Shown here in pieces: positions 26,708 through 34,825 of a DNA stretch of 64,000 bases. The position numbers and the translations under genes were made by a program. The stretch is from Acidicapsa ligni (GTDB lineage: Bacteria > Acidobacteriota > Terriglobia > Terriglobales > Acidobacteriaceae), in contig NZ_JAGSYG010000002.1 of assembly GCF_025685655.1 (NCBI RefSeq), forward strand, positions 744,001 through 808,000, given 5' to 3'. Positions within the stretch are counted from its first letter, which is position 1. Each line of letters opens with the position of its first letter. The notes under the pieces are model-generated. The model was not told the DNA's origin. It saw nothing but the letters and a program-made list of their open reading frames with translations, and made no database searches.

Positions 26708-28822
26708 TTATCCGACCAGCCCTAACTCTTTAAGCAGAAACGCATAGTCGAAAGCTATCTCTTTGAGATAGTCATATCTTCCGCTCGCACCGCCATGCCC
26801 CGCGCTCATATTGGTCACCAGCAGCAGCGGCTGCGCATCCGTCTTGAGCGTGCGCAACTTAGCTACATACTTGGCGGGCTCCCAATACATCACCTGGCTA
26901 TCATTCAGCGAAGTCTTCACCAGCATCGCCGGATAACTCCCCGCCTTGAGATTCTCATAAGGCGAGTAACTCAACATGTAATTGAAATACTCTTCCTCAT
27001 TAGGATTGCCCCACTCCTCATACTCCGGCACCGTCAGCGGCAGGGAAGCATCCAGCATCGTATTCATCACATCGACAAACGGCACATGCGAAAGCACCGC
27101 GCGGAAAATCTCCGGCTTGAGATTCGTGACCGCGCCCATCAGCAATCCACCAGCGGAGCCGCCCTCGATCGCCACGCGCGCAGGATCGCCAAAGCCGCTG
27201 AGCGTCAGATATTCCGCAGCAGTTACAAAGTCACTGAACGTATTCCGCTTCACCAGCATCTTGCCTGCATCATGCCACGGCTTGCCCAGATCGCCGCCGC
27301 CGCGAATATGCGCATACGCCATCACGATTCCACGATCCAGCAGGCTAAGTCGATTTGCATTGAAGCCAATCGGCAGCGAATAACCATACGATCCATAGCC
27401 GTACACATACAGCGGATTTCCACCCGCCTCACGCTTGTCCTGCCGATACACCAGCGAAATCGGTATCTTCACTCCATCCGTTGCCGTAGCGAACACACGC
27501 TCCGAGGCATAGAACTCGCGATCGAATCCGCCCGGCACTTCAACCTGCTTCAACAGCGTCGATGCAGCCGTTGCAATGTCATACTCGTAGACCGAACTGG
27601 GTGTCACCAGCGATTGATAAGCGTAGCGAAACCTGGTCGCATCGAACTCGCGATTGATATGCGGAAACGCGCTGTAAACAGGCTCCGGAAACTTGATCTC
27701 GTTGGATTGGATCGCGCGATCATTCTCCGTAAAGCTCCACAGCCGCAACCGTGGCAATCCATCTTCGCGTTCGCAGGCAACAAAGAAATGTTCAAAGAGG
27801 TCGATATCTTCCAGCATCACCGCTTCGCGATGCGACAGCAGCTCCGTCCAATGCGCGCGGCCCGGAGTCGCCACCGGCGCCGTCACCAGGCGAAAATTGC
27901 GCCCCGCATCGTTCGTGCGAATGAACCATAGTCCCTTGCGATGGTCGATTGAATACTCCTGGTCATCGACGCGCGCCGTCACTAGCGTCCATGCACCGGT
28001 CGGGTCGTCCGCAGCCAGAAAGCGCGCCTCGCTCGTAGTGTGACTGCCAGCCTCCAGCACCAGGAATTCGCCATCGCGAGTGCGCCCCGCACCGAGATTG
28101 AATCGCTCGTCCGGCTCCTCAAATACCAGCACATTCTCAGCGTGCGATGTGCCCAGCACGTGCCGCCAAAGTTGAAACTGTCGCTTCTGTTCCACATCTT
28201 CCACGGTGTAGAACAGCGTCTTGTTATCCGCCGCCCACACCAGCGAGCCAACGCGCTCAACCTCTCCATCCACGACCAAGCCAGTATGCAGATCCTTGAT
28301 CTGCAGCGTGTATTGGCGAAAGCCGGTATGGTCCACGCTGTATGCCAGCCAGCGGCCATCATCGGAAACATTCGTGCCGCCAAGAGCCATAAAGCTCTTC
28401 CCCTCGGCCAGCGCATTGCCATCCAGAATCACGTTTTCCGGAGCATCCCCTCCATTGGCCTTGCGGCAGTAAACCGGATATTGCCGTCCCTCTTCAGTCC
28501 GCGTGTAATACCACCAGCCGCCATCGCGATAGGGAACTGAAACATCCGTCTGCTTCATGTGGCTCAGCATCTCTTCATAAAGCTGCTCCCGCAGATCTGC
28601 CAGCGGAGCCATCACCGCCTCGGCATACAGGTTTTCAGCCTCCAGAAAAGCCGTAACTTCAGGACTTTCCTTCTCACGCAGCCACGCATAGTCATCCACC
28701 AGCACGGTGCCATGAATCGTGGTCTGTTTCGGCTCCTTGCGAGCCGTGGGAGGAGTGATGGAAGAGGCGGATATCTGCGAGGTCTTGGCCTGGGTTTCAC
28801 GGGCTTGCGTTTCAATTGTCAT
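26708..28822 (-). CDS. ptrB: Oligopeptidase B / prolyl oligopeptidase family (S9A)
   Basis: A 704-residue cytosolic serine peptidase that cleaves short peptides, in oligopeptidase B after Lys or Arg. A seven-bladed propeller (about 80-415) precedes the alpha/beta-hydrolase domain. The triad is S556 in EGGSAGGLL, D641 in TSLNDSQV and H676 in SAGHGGASGRYD. GIVMAYAHIRGGGDLG is the family oxyanion segment. A Thr/Ser-rich N-terminal stretch of about 30 residues is not a signal peptide. It lies 28 bases from the TonB-like gene and is divergent from the TPM gene. Confidence 0.92.
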   Translation of the reverse strand: MTIETQARETQAKTSQISASSITPPTARKEPKQTTIHGTVLVDDYAWLREKESPEVTAFLEAENLYAEAVMAPLADLREQLYEEMLSHMKQTDVSVPYRDGGWWYYTRTEEGRQYPVYCRKANGGDAPENVILDGNALAEGKSFMALGGTNVSDDGRWLAYSVDHTGFRQYTLQIKDLHTGLVVDGEVERVGSLVWAADNKTLFYTVEDVEQKRQFQLWRHVLGTSHAENVLVFEEPDERFNLGAGRTRDGEFLVLEAGSHTTSEARFLAADDPTGAWTLVTARVDDQEYSIDHRKGLWFIRTNDAGRNFRLVTAPVATPGRAHWTELLSHREAVMLEDIDLFEHFFVACEREDGLPRLRLWSFTENDRAIQSNEIKFPEPVYSAFPHINREFDATRFRYAYQSLVTPSSVYEYDIATAASTLLKQVEVPGGFDREFYASERVFATATDGVKIPISLVYRQDKREAGGNPLYVYGYGSYGYSLPIGFNANRLSLLDRGIVMAYAHIRGGGDLGKPWHDAGKMLVKRNTFSDFVTAAEYLTLSGFGDPARVAIEGGSAGGLLMGAVTNLKPEIFRAVLSHVPFVDVMNTMLDASLPLTVPEYEEWGNPNEEEYFNYMLSYSPYENLKAGSYPAMLVKTSLNDSQVMYWEPAKYVAKLRTLKTDAQPLLLVTNMSAGHGGASGRYDYLKEIAFDYAFLLKELGLVG

Positions 28823-28882
28823 ATCAGTAGTTAGGATAGTCCCCCAGCCTCAACAAAGGGAACTGCGGCACTACGTTACGCG

Positions 28883-28888
28883 TACAAT
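28883..28888 (+). promoter_or_regulatory. TACAAT -10 box of the TPM gene, predicted leaderless
   Basis: TACAAT ends eight bases before the ATG at 28897 (five before the GTG at 28894), and no ribosome-binding site is present between them. No good -35 box is visible. Confidence 0.4.
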
Positions 28889-28896
28889 TAGGCGTG

Positions 28897-29721
28897 ATGT
28901 TAGTCCGCCGCTCCCGTTCGGCTCTTATCTGGCTCTCTTTGAGCCTTGCTCTTGTCTTTTCCGCACTAACCGGCCTCGCCGAACGTGTCGAAGACCTGCC
29001 TAAACCCACCGATTACGTCTCCGACTTTGCGCATGTCCTTTCTCCGCAAACGGTTGAACAGTTAGATCGACTCTGCTCGCAACTGGACCACTCCAAGGCC
29101 GACACCCAGGTGGCCATTGTCGTCCTTCGTAACCTCAATGGCGACGACAAAGCCGATTTCGCCAACCGTCTTGAAGAGAAGTGGAAAGTTGGCAAAAAAG
29201 GCTCCGATCGCGGAATCCTCATGCTGGTCACAGTCGAAGATCGCCACTATTGGATCGAAGTCGGCTACGGCCTCGAAGGCATCCTTCCCGATGCCAAGGT
29301 CGGTGATATTGGCCGCCTGATGGTTCCACATTTGCGAGCCCGCGACTATAACGGAGCTGTCACCACCGGCCTGGTCCAGATAGCCAACGTAGTTGCCGCT
29401 GACGCCAAGGTCTCGCTGCAGGATCAACCCGGTCAGGATCAATCCGATGCTTCGTCTGAACAGATGCAGGTTCGCAGGCAGCCTCGCCGCGCATCCACGG
29501 CCTCCGTCATTTTCCGCATCATTATCATCGTTCTTGTAATAGCCTTTTTCGGAGTGCGCGGCCTTTTAGGATTTGGCCTCGGCATGTTTTTCGGCGGCGG
29601 CGGTGGTGGTGGTGGCAGAGGCGGCGGCTGGGGTGGCGGTGGTGGAGGCGATTCCGGCGGCGGTTTTGGTGGCTTCGGCGGTGGCGAATCCGGTGGCGGC
29701 GGAGCTGGCGGCGACTACTAG
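28897..29721 (+). CDS. TPM domain membrane protein with Gly-rich tail (YgcG-like)
   Basis: A 274-residue protein with a signal peptide (to about residue 27), then a TPM domain (about 30-180) containing DYVSDFAHVLSP, DTQVAIVVLRNL and the SDRGILMLV...YWIEVGYGLEGILPD core. A membrane helix follows near 205-230, and the tail is made almost wholly of Gly with Ser, Trp and Phe. TPM/YgcG proteins are often found beside LemA, as here. Some have phosphatase activity in plants, but the bacterial role is unsettled. A GTG three bases upstream is an alternative start. Confidence 0.85.
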   Translation: MLVRRSRSALIWLSLSLALVFSALTGLAERVEDLPKPTDYVSDFAHVLSPQTVEQLDRLCSQLDHSKADTQVAIVVLRNLNGDDKADFANRLEEKWKVGKKGSDRGILMLVTVEDRHYWIEVGYGLEGILPDAKVGDIGRLMVPHLRARDYNGAVTTGLVQIANVVAADAKVSLQDQPGQDQSDASSEQMQVRRQPRRASTASVIFRIIIIVLVIAFFGVRGLLGFGLGMFFGGGGGGGGRGGGWGGGGGGDSGGGFGGFGGGESGGGGAGGDY

Positions 29722-29824
29722 CATTTCAGGTTTTTTCAGGCAGGCTGCTATCCTTCGCGCCTGTAACGTGTTTTAACCGGCACTGGCGAATTTGTACGCT
29801 GGGCCCAATCGAGGAGAAAGACTC

Positions 29825-30406
29825 ATGATGCGTCGTGGACTTTGGATTTTTCTTGGAATTCTGGCTGTCTTCGTTTTTGTCGGACTTCTGATTTATGGCA
29901 GCTTCATCAGTGCCCAGCACCAGATGGTTGCCAAGGACGAGAACGTGAAATCGAGCTGGTCGCAGGTCGATGTGCAACTGCAACGCCGCGCTGACCTTAT
30001 CCCCAACCTGGTTGAGACGGTCAAAGGCTTCACCAAAGAAGAAAGCACCGTCTTCGGCGACATCGCCAATGCGCGCGCCGGCCTGTTGAATGCCCACGAT
30101 CCGAAGTCCAAGATCGCCGCCAACGGCCAGCTCGATTCAGCCTTTGGCCGGTTGCTGGCGCTCACCGAGAACTATCCGCAACTACGCTCGAACGAACAGT
30201 TCCTGCGCCTGCAGGATGAGCTCTCCGGCACTGAGAATCGCATCAGCGTCGCCCGCCGCCGCTACAACGAAACGCTGCGTGACTACAACACGTTCGTCCG
30301 CCAGTTTCCCAACAGCCTATGGGCCGGCGTCCTCGGCTTCCACGTCAATGACGCCTACTTCGAGGCCAGCGCAGCGTCTCGCACCGCCCCAGCAGTAAAG
30401 TTCTAA
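29825..30406 (+). CDS. lemA: LemA family protein
   Basis: A 193-residue protein with one N-terminal membrane helix (about 5-28) and a long helical-bundle domain. Its family core is VKSSWSQVDVQLQRRADLIPN, then VETVKGF and ENYPQLRSNEQFLRLQDEL with SVARRRYNETLRDYNTFVRQFP. GAGGAG at 29811-29816 lies eight bases before ATG 29825, so a longer in-frame GTG start at 29792 is rejected. It follows the TPM gene by 103 bases; the LemA/TPM pairing recurs in many bacteria, with no agreed function. Confidence 0.93.
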   Translation: MMRRGLWIFLGILAVFVFVGLLIYGSFISAQHQMVAKDENVKSSWSQVDVQLQRRADLIPNLVETVKGFTKEESTVFGDIANARAGLLNAHDPKSKIAANGQLDSAFGRLLALTENYPQLRSNEQFLRLQDELSGTENRISVARRRYNETLRDYNTFVRQFPNSLWAGVLGFHVNDAYFEASAASRTAPAVKF

Positions 30407-30437
30407 CCAGAAACGTAAAGCTCTAACCCAAAAACCG

Positions 30438-30477
30438 AATGCCCAGTTCTCGAAAACGAGACCTGGGCATTTCTTCC
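30438..30477 (+). terminator. Terminator after lemA (GAGACCTGGG family)
   Basis: AATGCCCAGTTCTCG (30438-30452) pairs with CGAGACCTGGGCATT (30457-30471) with one mismatch around an AAAA loop, followed by TTCTTCC. The right arm shares GAGACCTGGG with the hairpin at 59605-59639. Confidence 0.85.
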
Positions 30478-30542
30478 GCTCAGAGTATTTCCCAGTTCTC
30501 CCGGCGCAAATGCTCAGAAACACAAAAAGGCCGCGTCAAAAC

Positions 30543-30580
30543 ACAAAAGAGCCACGTCTACGGTTCGCCGCCGACGTGGC
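30543..30580 (-). terminator. Terminator after the STAS gene
   Basis: On the minus strand, GCCACGTC (30573-30580 complement) pairs with GACGTGGC (30551-30558 complement), with an inner CGG/CCG three-base stem and a four-base loop. It is followed by TCTTTTGTGTTTT. It lies 47 bases after the STAS stop codon. Confidence 0.8.
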
Positions 30581-30626
30581 CCTTCAATTTTAAGTGCTGG
30601 AGACTCTGAATACTGGAAACGAGCGT

Positions 30627-30971
30627 TTACTTGAAAGAAGCGATGGCGCTGGCTTCGTCGTCGTAAATATCGAATACGGTATACAGCTTGGTGACCTGCA
30701 GAACGTCCTTGACCTTCTTGGTCAGGTTCAGCAGCCGCACATCCGCGCCCTGGTTCTTGGCGGTTGTGTATGCGCTCACCAGTTCGCCCAGGCCGGAGCT
30801 GTCGATGTAGTTCACATCGCCCAGGCCCAACAGAACCTTCTTTACGCCCTTGCCGATCAGCTCGCGAATGGCATCGCGCAACTGCACACTGCCCTCGCCA
30901 AGTGTAATCCGCCCGCTCAGATCAAGAATTGTTACGCCGTCCAGCTCCCGGGTTGCAATTGTCAGTGCCAC
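30627..30971 (-). CDS. STAS-domain anti-sigma factor antagonist (SpoIIAA/RsbV type)
   Basis: A 114-residue single STAS domain. The expected phosphorylation site is S58 in the motif NYIDSSGLGEL, exactly where SpoIIAA and RsbV have theirs. It starts at GTG with a strong AAGGAGG nine bases upstream. It lies 34 bases downstream of an HATPase-type kinase gene on the same strand. By analogy the kinase phosphorylates this protein, and the unphosphorylated form sequesters the kinase. No sigma factor gene is adjacent, so the regulated target is elsewhere or is not a sigma factor. Confidence 0.9.
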   Translation of the reverse strand: MALTIATRELDGVTILDLSGRITLGEGSVQLRDAIRELIGKGVKKVLLGLGDVNYIDSSGLGELVSAYTTAKNQGADVRLLNLTKKVKDVLQVTKLYTVFDIYDDEASAIASFK

Positions 30972-31005
30972 AGAGAAAGCCCTCCTTGGATTATTGGTTA
31001 TTAGA

Positions 31006-31488
31006 TCAAACTTCGGTTAAGTTACTCTTCGTTTCCGCGGATGGCAGATGCTTGATAAGCGTCAGCTCGGTGCCGGGATGCAGTTGTCGAAAGTGTACCT
31101 CATCCATAAAGGACCGGATGAGGAAGATGCCGCGACCTGTGCCGCGTAGAAGGTTTTCCGGTGCCAGCGGATCGGGTAAAGTCGATGAATCGAGGCCTTC
31201 ACCCTGGTCGGCAATCGTAATTACCAGCGACTTGCCTGTGTTTTCAAAGCTGGCACTGATCTGTTTGTTCGGGTCATAACCGTTGCCATGCAACACTGCA
31301 TTGACCGCCGCCTCGCGTACCGCCATCACTACCCGGAAGCACTCGTCCTCATCCAGCCCGGAGGCCTGAATGAAGTTCTCCGCCGCAGCCTCAACCTCGG
31401 CCACGCTGTCCATTGTCGACGCCAGCTTGAAGCTAAGCCGCCCTGTCTGTGGTCCGGTCAATCGCGAGTCTCCATCGGAATGCTTCAC
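31006..31488 (-). CDS. Anti-sigma regulatory kinase (RsbW/SpoIIAB-like ATPase)
   Basis: A GHKL-fold ATP-binding protein of about 160 residues. The N box is VVMAVREAAVNAVLHGN, followed by the G1 box IADQGEGLD and G2 box RGTGRGIFLIRSFMD. These are hallmarks of RsbW/SpoIIAB serine kinases that act on STAS partners. The start is uncertain: GTG 31488 has CCAGG six bases upstream and gives the usual length for the family, while an in-frame TTG at 31578 would add 30 residues. It probably forms an operon with the STAS gene just downstream. Confidence 0.85.
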   Translation of the reverse strand: MKHSDGDSRLTGPQTGRLSFKLASTMDSVAEVEAAAENFIQASGLDEDECFRVVMAVREAAVNAVLHGNGYDPNKQISASFENTGKSLVITIADQGEGLDSSTLPDPLAPENLLRGTGRGIFLIRSFMDEVHFRQLHPGTELTLIKHLPSAETKSNLTEV

Positions 31489-31802
31489 GCCAGCCTGGAC
31501 TTGGAGAGCATATTCACAGTTTGCGCCTCGAAGGTGGTTTCTCGAAGTTCGTGTATCGACGCATACCACGGCACTCAAAAGCCTTCATCGCAGTTTCGTT
31601 GCTCAAAGCCGTTGTGTCAAGCGAGTGCCCCTGCGATGAAGAAAGATCAGCCAGCCGAATCATTCCGAGATAAATAATACCAACCCTGCATAGGAATGGA
31701 ATGAATCGAATGAGGATAGAGATTGATCACCCGCATGGCGAGCACACTTCCTTCAGATCTTGTTCGCCAGTCGCTGCCTTTACACGCTAAACTCAACCTG
31801 AA
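31489..31802. other. Divergent intergenic region
   Basis: About 310 bp between the anti-sigma kinase (minus) and the CBS-domain gene (plus); it must hold both promoters. TAAACT at 31788-31793 lies nine bases before the CBS gene start and there is no Shine-Dalgarno sequence there. I see no small gene or structured RNA. Confidence 0.5.
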
Positions 31803-33059
31803 ATGCGCCCCCGCACCACATCCCGTGTAAGCCTCACCGCGATGCTCGGCACACCCGTGACCGACCCGCAGGGAATCGTGCGCGGCAAGCTCAAAGATAT
31901 TGCGGTCGCCACCGGCCCCGAGGCCGGGCGCGTCGCAGGCCTGGTGCTCAAAACCCGGCAGGGCCTGCAGATTGTCTCATCCATTGACGTAATGGAGACC
32001 CCTGCAGGCACGCTCGAACTACGGTCTCCCACTGCCATGAGCCCCCTGCGCGGCGATGAAAATTATCTCTTCCTGCAACAGGACCTGATCGACCGCCAAA
32101 TCATCGACATCCACGGTCGCAAGGTTGTTCGCGTCAACGACGTCGATCTGGAATGGCTCGGCCACGGCGGAGTTCACCTGCTCCGCGTCTCTGAGGTTGA
32201 AGTAGGCCTTCGCGGAGCCGTCCAGCGTGTCTTCAAAGGGATACTGCCGCGTCATACCCTGGAGTCGCTGTCGCGCCGCTTCGCCTCCCGCGGCATCCCC
32301 TGGCAGTTCGTCGATGTGATCGAGGTAGATCCAGCGCGCCGCGTCAAGCTGCGTATCGAACACGAACGTCTCTCCCAGATGCATCCCTCCGATCTCGCCG
32401 AGATTCTTGCCGATCTCGCTCCAGCCGAGCGCGAAGTAATCTTCACCTCGCTCGATGAAGAGGTAGCCGCGGACACACTGGAAGAAGTCGATTCAAAGCT
32501 GCAAAAGGCTCTCCTCGAAGGCCTCGACGAAGAGCGCATCGCCGACATTGTCGAAGAGATGGACCCCGGCGCAGCCGCCGACCTGCTAAGCGAAATGTCG
32601 GACGAGCGTTCCGAAGCCATCCTCGAAGAGATGGAGCCCGACGAGCGCCATGAGGTCGAGGAGCTTCTCGAGTTTCACGAGGACTCCGCAGCCGGTCGCA
32701 TGACCACCGACTTCGTCTCCGTTCACATCGATGCGCTGGTCGCCGATGGCGTTCAGGCCATGCGCGACTTCGATGGAGACGTCGAGACAGTCACGGAAAT
32801 CTATCTGCTCGGAGCAGACCGCGTCCTGCGCGGTGCCGTCCCCCTCGCGCGCATGGTCATGGCACATGCCGATAGCCATCTCAACGTACTGTCGGAGTCG
32901 CGCACTCGCTCCTGCCCAGCAGACATGCATCAGTCGGAGGTGGCAGAGTTGTTCGACAAGTACAACCTCTACTCCCTGCCTGTCGTCGATTCACTGGGAC
33001 GCATGGTCGGCGTCGTGCACTCAGACCAGGTCATCAGCTATCTGCTCGAAAAGATATAA
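31803..33059 (+). CDS. Soluble PRC-barrel / MgtE-N / CBS-pair protein
   Basis: A 418-residue protein with no membrane helix. In order: a PRC-barrel-like region (about 10-90, GTPVTDPQGIVRGKLKDI), a second related stretch to about 170, the MgtE intracellular N domain (about 185-290, with MHPSDLAEILADLAPAEREVIF and the acidic EEMDPGAAADLLSEMSDERSEAIL), and two CBS domains (about 295-415, ending LPVVDSLGRMVGVVHSDQVI). In MgtE these parts sense Mg2+ and gate the channel, but the channel itself is absent here. A transporter-linked sensor is likely; the NRAMP-like gene 3.9 kb away is a candidate partner. Confidence 0.88.
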   Translation: MRPRTTSRVSLTAMLGTPVTDPQGIVRGKLKDIAVATGPEAGRVAGLVLKTRQGLQIVSSIDVMETPAGTLELRSPTAMSPLRGDENYLFLQQDLIDRQIIDIHGRKVVRVNDVDLEWLGHGGVHLLRVSEVEVGLRGAVQRVFKGILPRHTLESLSRRFASRGIPWQFVDVIEVDPARRVKLRIEHERLSQMHPSDLAEILADLAPAEREVIFTSLDEEVAADTLEEVDSKLQKALLEGLDEERIADIVEEMDPGAAADLLSEMSDERSEAILEEMEPDERHEVEELLEFHEDSAAGRMTTDFVSVHIDALVADGVQAMRDFDGDVETVTEIYLLGADRVLRGAVPLARMVMAHADSHLNVLSESRTRSCPADMHQSEVAELFDKYNLYSLPVVDSLGRMVGVVHSDQVISYLLEKI

Positions 33060-33740
33060 CTACCTCGAACGCCCGGCAAAGTCTAACAACGCGCGAATAT
33101 CCCCAGTCTCCAGCACACGTTTCGGCGCGCCCGTTCGGGCAACTGCCAGCATTGCGTGGCCCAGCTCTTCGGTAGTAACCACCTGCTTCGGAAAAGCTCG
33201 CCGTAAGAGCGGCAGCAACGGCCCGGTAAGCGCATAAAAGAACTGGTACACCTTCGTCTTCGAGCGAATTCCATGCAGCGGCACAATCAGCCCAGGCCGA
33301 AACATATACGCATGCGGAAACAGCCGCAGCAGGGCATTCTCTGTACGCCCTTTGACTCGCGCCCACATACTGCGGCCCTGTTCTGAGCTATCCGTTCCCG
33401 CTCCCGAAACATACACAAACGTCATCTCCGGATTCAGCCGCGCCAGGGTCTCTGCAACGGCTATCGTCAGCTCATAAGTCAGGTGCGTATAGGCATCCTC
33501 TTTCATGCCCGAGGACGATACACCCAGGCAGAAAAAGCAGGCGTCAAAGCCGCGAAGCTCTGCTTCATATTTGCCCGGACGGAACAAATCCGAAGTCACA
33601 ACCTCATGCAGCTTCGCGTTCTGCATTCCAGTCCCGGCCCGCCCAACCGTCTGCACCCGATCTACATCCGCAGCCAGCAGGCACTCGCGCAGAACACCCT
33701 GCCCCACCATCCCCGTCGCACCAAATAAAAGCACCTTCAT
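33060..33740 (-). CDS. NAD(P)-binding epimerase-like protein
   Basis: A 226-residue Rossmann-fold protein. The dinucleotide loop is LLFGATGMVGQGVL (residues 4-17), with the VSGAGTDSSEQG segment and a W-ARVKGRTENALLRL helix in place of the classical YxxxK. This is the layout of the atypical SDR group including HTATIP2/TIP30-like and YbjT-like proteins. The substrate is unknown. ATG 33740 is preferred because AGAGGTGA lies seven bases upstream; a longer reading starts ten codons earlier. Its stop codon abuts the stop of the convergent CBS gene with no base between. Confidence 0.85.
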   Translation of the reverse strand: MKVLLFGATGMVGQGVLRECLLAADVDRVQTVGRAGTGMQNAKLHEVVTSDLFRPGKYEAELRGFDACFFCLGVSSSGMKEDAYTHLTYELTIAVAETLARLNPEMTFVYVSGAGTDSSEQGRSMWARVKGRTENALLRLFPHAYMFRPGLIVPLHGIRSKTKVYQFFYALTGPLLPLLRRAFPKQVVTTEELGHAMLAVARTGAPKRVLETGDIRALLDFAGRSR

Positions 33741-33747
33741 CTCGCAA

Positions 33748-34713
33748 TCACCTCTTGCCTGCAACAGCAAACTCTCTCGCCGTCGGCCAGAAAACGCCAG
33801 TCAATTCCTCCGAAACATCCCATAGCCCGCGAGCCAGGGAGGCATCGTTTGCCTTGTCCGATACCGTCGCCTCTCCGACCCGCCCCTTCAGTTCAAACAT
33901 CCCCTTGGGACCGTAATAGCCCGCAGGCATCGCTTCCGGAGAAGTCGCCGCGAAAAGTGTCGGCAGAGCGCCCTTCACCACGGAGTGACCAATGATACGA
34001 ACCACGATCGGACTGATTCTACCCATGAAAGACTGCGTGCCCGGCCCGTTTGCGATCAAATCGGTGCTCGATCCGCCGGGATGAGCTGCGTTACTCATCA
34101 ATCCCCAGCCATGTGCATCGCTGCGCCGTTGCAGCTCCTTCGTGAACAGAAGATTGGCGAGCTTCGACTGGGCATACGCAGAGGTAGGCTTATACCCGCG
34201 CTTCCACTGCAAATCGTCAAAATGGATAACACCCACCTTGTGCATCAGGCTGCTCACCGTGACGACACGAGGCTCACCGCTGCGGCGCAGCAGAGGCAAC
34301 AATTGCCCTGTCAGCGCGAAGTGAGCCAGATGGTTGGTTCCAAACTGCAGCTCAAATCCCTCCTGCGTCGTTTCACGTTTCGGCAGGGCCATCACGCCGG
34401 CATTGTTCACTAGGATATCGATCGGCCGATCCTCTTTCAAAAGCCGTCCGCTAAACTCCCCTATCGATTTGAGATTTGCCAGATCGACCAGCTCAAAGCG
34501 AACCCTAGCCTCCGGAACGGCCGTCCGAATCCGTCGCAGAGCATTCGCCCCTTTGACCTCGCTGCGCCCCGCAACTATCACCTCTGCCCCGGCCCGCGCC
34601 AGTTCCAGGGCGTTTTCGTAGCCCAGGCCACCGGTTGCACCCGTCACCACCGCCAATTTTCCAGCCAGCTTCGGCACGTCGCTGATACCCCAGTTACCCT
34701 TCACGGAATCCAT
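33748..34713 (-). CDS. Short-chain dehydrogenase/reductase
   Basis: An SDR of about 321 residues, of the retinol dehydrogenase/WWOX-like oxidoreductase group. Its features are cofactor loop TGATGGLG, structural NNAGVM, and catalytic Ser in VSSLMHK with YAQSK (Tyr and Lys four apart). The start MDSVKGNWG is chosen because AAGAGG lies seven bases upstream; ATGs further 5' would sit before that site. It is divergent from the TetR gene, and the shared intergenic region carries several copies of a 15-bp operator, so it is probably the regulator's target. It is seven bases upstream of the epimerase-like gene and may be cotranscribed. Confidence 0.9.
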   Translation of the reverse strand: MDSVKGNWGISDVPKLAGKLAVVTGATGGLGYENALELARAGAEVIVAGRSEVKGANALRRIRTAVPEARVRFELVDLANLKSIGEFSGRLLKEDRPIDILVNNAGVMALPKRETTQEGFELQFGTNHLAHFALTGQLLPLLRRSGEPRVVTVSSLMHKVGVIHFDDLQWKRGYKPTSAYAQSKLANLLFTKELQRRSDAHGWGLMSNAAHPGGSSTDLIANGPGTQSFMGRISPIVVRIIGHSVVKGALPTLFAATSPEAMPAGYYGPKGMFELKGRVGEATVSDKANDASLARGLWDVSEELTGVFWPTAREFAVAGKR

Positions 34714-34759
34714 CATCAAACCTCTTTTCATGTCAGAACGTTTTCGTTCCACAATTAAT

Positions 34760-34822
34760 TCGTCATGCTGACAAAATACGTCATTATGTCAAGCGTTGAG
34801 TCGATTATTGACATAATGACAA
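34760..34822. promoter_or_regulatory. Cluster of three TetR-type operators
   Basis: A near-palindromic 15-mer with the pattern TTGWCATWATGWCAA occurs at 34808-34822 (TTGACATAATGACAA) and, in the opposite orientation, at 34778-34792 (ACGTCATTATGTCAA). The two form a 13-bp perfect inverted repeat, GTCATTATGTCAA with TTGACATAATGAC, 15 bp apart. A weaker copy, TCGTCATGCTGACAA, lies at 34760-34774. The cluster covers the whole SDR/TetR divergent promoter and ends three bases before the regulator's ATG. Confidence 0.7.
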
Positions 34823-34825
34823 ATA

